A stretch of 36,283 bases of DNA from positions 1 through 36,283 of the forward strand of contig CAIMEA010000226.1 of NCBI GenBank assembly GCA_903839845.1, written 5' to 3'. The position numbers were made by a program, and so were the translations under genes. The notes beneath the pieces are model-generated. The model ran no database searches. It was given only the letters and a program-made list of their open reading frames with translations, and was not told where the DNA came from. This DNA is from an uncultured Hyphomicrobiales bacterium (GTDB lineage Bacteria > Pseudomonadota > Alphaproteobacteria > Rhizobiales > Xanthobacteraceae). Positions 34,489 to 36,283 of this stretch are shown here, piece by piece. The stretch's first letter is position 1; each line of letters opens with the position of its first letter.

Positions 34489-35199
34489 ATGCGCGACAGC
34501 AGCAAAACCAAGCTCGAGACGATCTCCACCGCGACCTTGACCACGGTGCTGTTCAAGCGCGGCTTGCGCAACACCTTCATCGCCGGCGTGCGCCGCATCA
34601 ACAAGAGCGCCGCAAAAAACATGGTCGGCCCGGCCTATACGTTGCGCTATATCCCGGCGCGCGAGGACCTCGACCATCTCGGCGTGTTCGAGGACCGCGG
34701 CCACCCGCAGCGCAAGGGCGTCGAGGAATGCCCGCCCGGCCATGTCTTCGTCATCGATAGCCGCCGCAATGCGTCGGCCGCGTCCGCCGGCAACATCCTG
34801 ATCACACGGCTGTGGAAGCGCGGCGCCGCAGGCATCGTCACCGATGGCGGCTTTCGCGATACGCCGGAAATCGAAGTGATGCCGTTTCCCGCCTATCACG
34901 CGCAGCCATCGGCGCCGACCAATTTGATCAAGCATCACGCCGTCGACCTCAACGTGCCGATCGCCTGCGGCGAGGTGCCGGTGTTTCCCGGCGACATCAT
35001 GGTCGGCGACGGCGAAGGCGTCGCGGTGATCCCGGCGAACATCGCCGACGCGGTGGCCGACGAGGCTTTCGAGCAGACCGTGTTCGAGGACTTCGTGCAG
35101 GAGAAGGTCAACGAGGGCCGCGGCATATTCGGCCTCTATCCGCCCGGCCCGGAAGCGCGCGAGGAATTCGCCCAATGGCGCGCCGCGCACAAGCGCTGA
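34489..35199 (+). CDS. RraA / HMG-aldolase-like family protein with Asp-to-Asn change
   Basis: The 236-residue protein belongs to the RraA/4-hydroxy-4-methyl-2-oxoglutarate aldolase family. Landmarks are STATLTTVLFKRG near residues 13-25, VEECPPGHVFVID near 78-90, GAAGIVTDGGFRD with Arg123-Asp124, and VFPGDIMVGDGEGVAVIP near 165. Active aldolases have an Asp 21 residues before that Arg; here it is Asn102 (SAGNIL). Names such as 'ribonuclease activity regulator' come from E. coli RraA and need not apply; beside a dehydratase and a transporter, a keto-acid aldolase or hydratase role is likelier. A GTG at 34456 has a better ribosome-binding site (GGAG, 8 bases), so the start could be 11 codons earlier. 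Confidence 0.85.
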   Translation: MRDSSKTKLETISTATLTTVLFKRGLRNTFIAGVRRINKSAAKNMVGPAYTLRYIPAREDLDHLGVFEDRGHPQRKGVEECPPGHVFVIDSRRNASAASAGNILITRLWKRGAAGIVTDGGFRDTPEIEVMPFPAYHAQPSAPTNLIKHHAVDLNVPIACGEVPVFPGDIMVGDGEGVAVIPANIADAVADEAFEQTVFEDFVQEKVNEGRGIFGLYPPGPEAREEFAQWRAAHKR

Positions 35200-35236
35200 C
35201 GGAACGCGCCATGCAGCCGGTGCGGATAGCAACGTC

Positions 35237-36172
35237 ATGACCGTCGACATCGCTCCCAAATCCAAACCGATGGCGCGCGCGCACTGGACGTTGCGCGGAC
35301 TGGCCAATCCTTATCTGCTGCTGGCGGTGGCGGCTTTGTTCTGGTCCGGCAATCACATTGTCGGCCGCGCCATGGGCGGCCATGTGCCGCCGTTGAGCGT
35401 GTCGGCGCTGCGCTGGCTGATCCCGGCATTGTTGATGTGGCCATGGGTGCGCCCGCATCTGGCGCGCGATTGGCCGGCGATCCGCGCGCACTGGAAGATT
35501 ATGCTGTGGCTGGGCCTTACCGGCGGCGCGCTGTTCACGGCGCTGCAATATGTCGGCCTGCAATTTACCGCCGCGCTCAACGTTTCGGTGTTGAACTCGC
35601 TGGTGCCGGTGCTGATCGTGGCGACCGGCGCGCTGCTGTTCCGCGACCGCGTGACCTTGCGCCAGATCGGCGGCATCGCGCTGTCGTCGCTCGGCGTTCT
35701 GGCGATCATCGCGCACGGCGAGTTCGCGACCTTGCTGAATCTTGGCTTCAACTGGGGCGACCTCATCATTTTGTTCAATATGATGGTGTTTGCGGTCTAC
35801 GCCGCCTGCCTGCGGCTGCTGCCAAAGATTCACACGCTGAGCTTCCTGTTCGTGCTCGCGGTCATTTCGTCGGTGAGCACGCTGCCCTTTGCCGTCTGGG
35901 AAGGAATGTCCGGCAACACGCTGACGTTTGACTGGCTGACGGTGGCGTCGATCGCCTATGTTTCGTTCTTCCCGAGCCTGGTCGCCTTCGCCGCCTGGAA
36001 TCGCGGCGTCGAGCTGATCGGCGCCAACCGCTCCGGCCCGTTCCTGCATCTGGTGCCGATCTGCACCGCGCTGGTCGGCGGCGTCCTGCTCGGCGAGCAT
36101 CTTTACGCCTTCCACGTCGCCGGCTTCGTGCTGATCATCGCCGGGGTCTGGCTGGCGTCGAAGCGGGCCTGA
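35237..36172 (+). CDS. DMT superfamily (EamA) transporter
   Basis: The 311-residue membrane protein has about ten hydrophobic segments in two EamA repeats (about residues 20-155 and 165-308). FWSGNHIVGRAMGG and FTAALNVSVLNSLVPVLIV match the first repeat, and NRSGPFLHLVPICTALVGGVLLGE the second. Such proteins export or import small metabolites such as amino acids and organic acids. It starts 37 bases after the RraA-like gene and probably moves that pathway's substrate or product, which is inference from position. Confidence 0.9.
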   Translation: MTVDIAPKSKPMARAHWTLRGLANPYLLLAVAALFWSGNHIVGRAMGGHVPPLSVSALRWLIPALLMWPWVRPHLARDWPAIRAHWKIMLWLGLTGGALFTALQYVGLQFTAALNVSVLNSLVPVLIVATGALLFRDRVTLRQIGGIALSSLGVLAIIAHGEFATLLNLGFNWGDLIILFNMMVFAVYAACLRLLPKIHTLSFLFVLAVISSVSTLPFAVWEGMSGNTLTFDWLTVASIAYVSFFPSLVAFAAWNRGVELIGANRSGPFLHLVPICTALVGGVLLGEHLYAFHVAGFVLIIAGVWLASKRA

Positions 36173-36234
36173 CGCGGCAAGAGACCGGTTTAGGGTCAAG
36201 TCGGACGGATTTTTGGGTGAAATAGGCGGGAAAT

Positions 36235-36283
36235 TGGTCGGAGTGGCAGGATTCGAACCTGCGACCCCCTCGTCCCGAACGAG
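36235..36283 (-). tRNA. tRNA-Pro(CGG), 3' part (cut by window edge)
   Basis: On the minus strand the visible part holds the anticodon arm CTCG-TTCGGGA-CGAG with anticodon CGG. The variable loop, the T-arm GCAGG-TTCGAAT-CCTGC, the acceptor strand CACTCCG with discriminator A, and an encoded CCA (36235-36237) follow. The 5' half lies beyond the window. Confidence 0.93.

Overview
The window looks like chromosomal DNA from a GC-rich alphaproteobacterium of the Hyphomicrobiales (Rhizobiales), probably near the Bradyrhizobiaceae, Xanthobacteraceae or Pseudolabrys group. This rests on gene content and order (xseB-dxs-tlyA-RNA methyltransferase; fabI, aroC and a RibB with a decayed GTP-cyclohydrolase half; a CbpA-like DnaJ and an RT0821-type lipoprotein beside pdxH), on DUF2778, DUF1194 and DUF1499 proteins, and on two families of palindromic repeats of the kind common in Bradyrhizobium. 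Genus assignment is inference.

Layout. 1-4583 (+): the 3' end of a short-chain dehydrogenase, then xseB, dxs, tlyA and a 4Fe-4S TrmA/RumA-type RNA methyltransferase. 4589-9242 (-): a tightly packed housekeeping block transcribed as fabI, histidine phosphatase, aroC, ribB and a DUF1194 von Willebrand protein. 9490-11830: an ECF sigma factor with its membrane anti-sigma factor, convergent with a J-domain co-chaperone. 12043-14789: a surface lipoprotein, pdxH, an SDR and a Crp/Fnr regulator. 14790-16052 holds no normal gene. It contains a GC-rich cassette full of stem-loops ending in a T-run, an orphan minus-strand terminator, then an AT-rich scar with a small antitoxin-like ORF and the tail of a GIY-YIG-like nuclease, closed by two repeat composites. 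16053-22355: CorA, a small Q-run protein, an L,D-transpeptidase lipoprotein, a Tat-exported metallophosphoesterase, an extensin-like protein and an acyl-CoA ligase. 22384-23562: an AT-rich DUF3644 gene with a candidate HEPN motif, most likely acquired and followed by repeats. 23805-32449: mostly cell-envelope and secreted proteins (DUF2778 transpeptidase-like, a four-cysteine secreted protein, alpha/beta hydrolase, FKBP, an unknown Ala-rich cysteine-free protein, a Vgb-like propeller), plus PAS, DUF1499 and MBL-fold proteins. 32573-36172: a divergent catabolic-looking module of an IlvD/Edd sugar-acid dehydratase, an RraA/HMG-aldolase-like protein and a DMT transporter. The window ends inside a tRNA-Pro(CGG) gene on the minus strand.

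How the genes fit together. Most of the window is core metabolism: isoprenoid precursors, aromatic amino acids, riboflavin, pyridoxal phosphate, fatty acids and RNA modification. To this is added an envelope set. The two places that look accessory are 15376-15800 and 22384-23770; both are AT-rich and both are bordered by the same repeat families. The DUF3644 gene is the best candidate for an incompletely described system, probably a single-gene RNA-targeting defence factor. The structured cassette at 14985-15375 is the best candidate for undescribed noncoding RNA. The IlvD-RraA-DMT module could be an uncharacterised sugar-acid or hydroxy-acid pathway, with an unusual Asp-to-Asn change in the aldolase-like protein.
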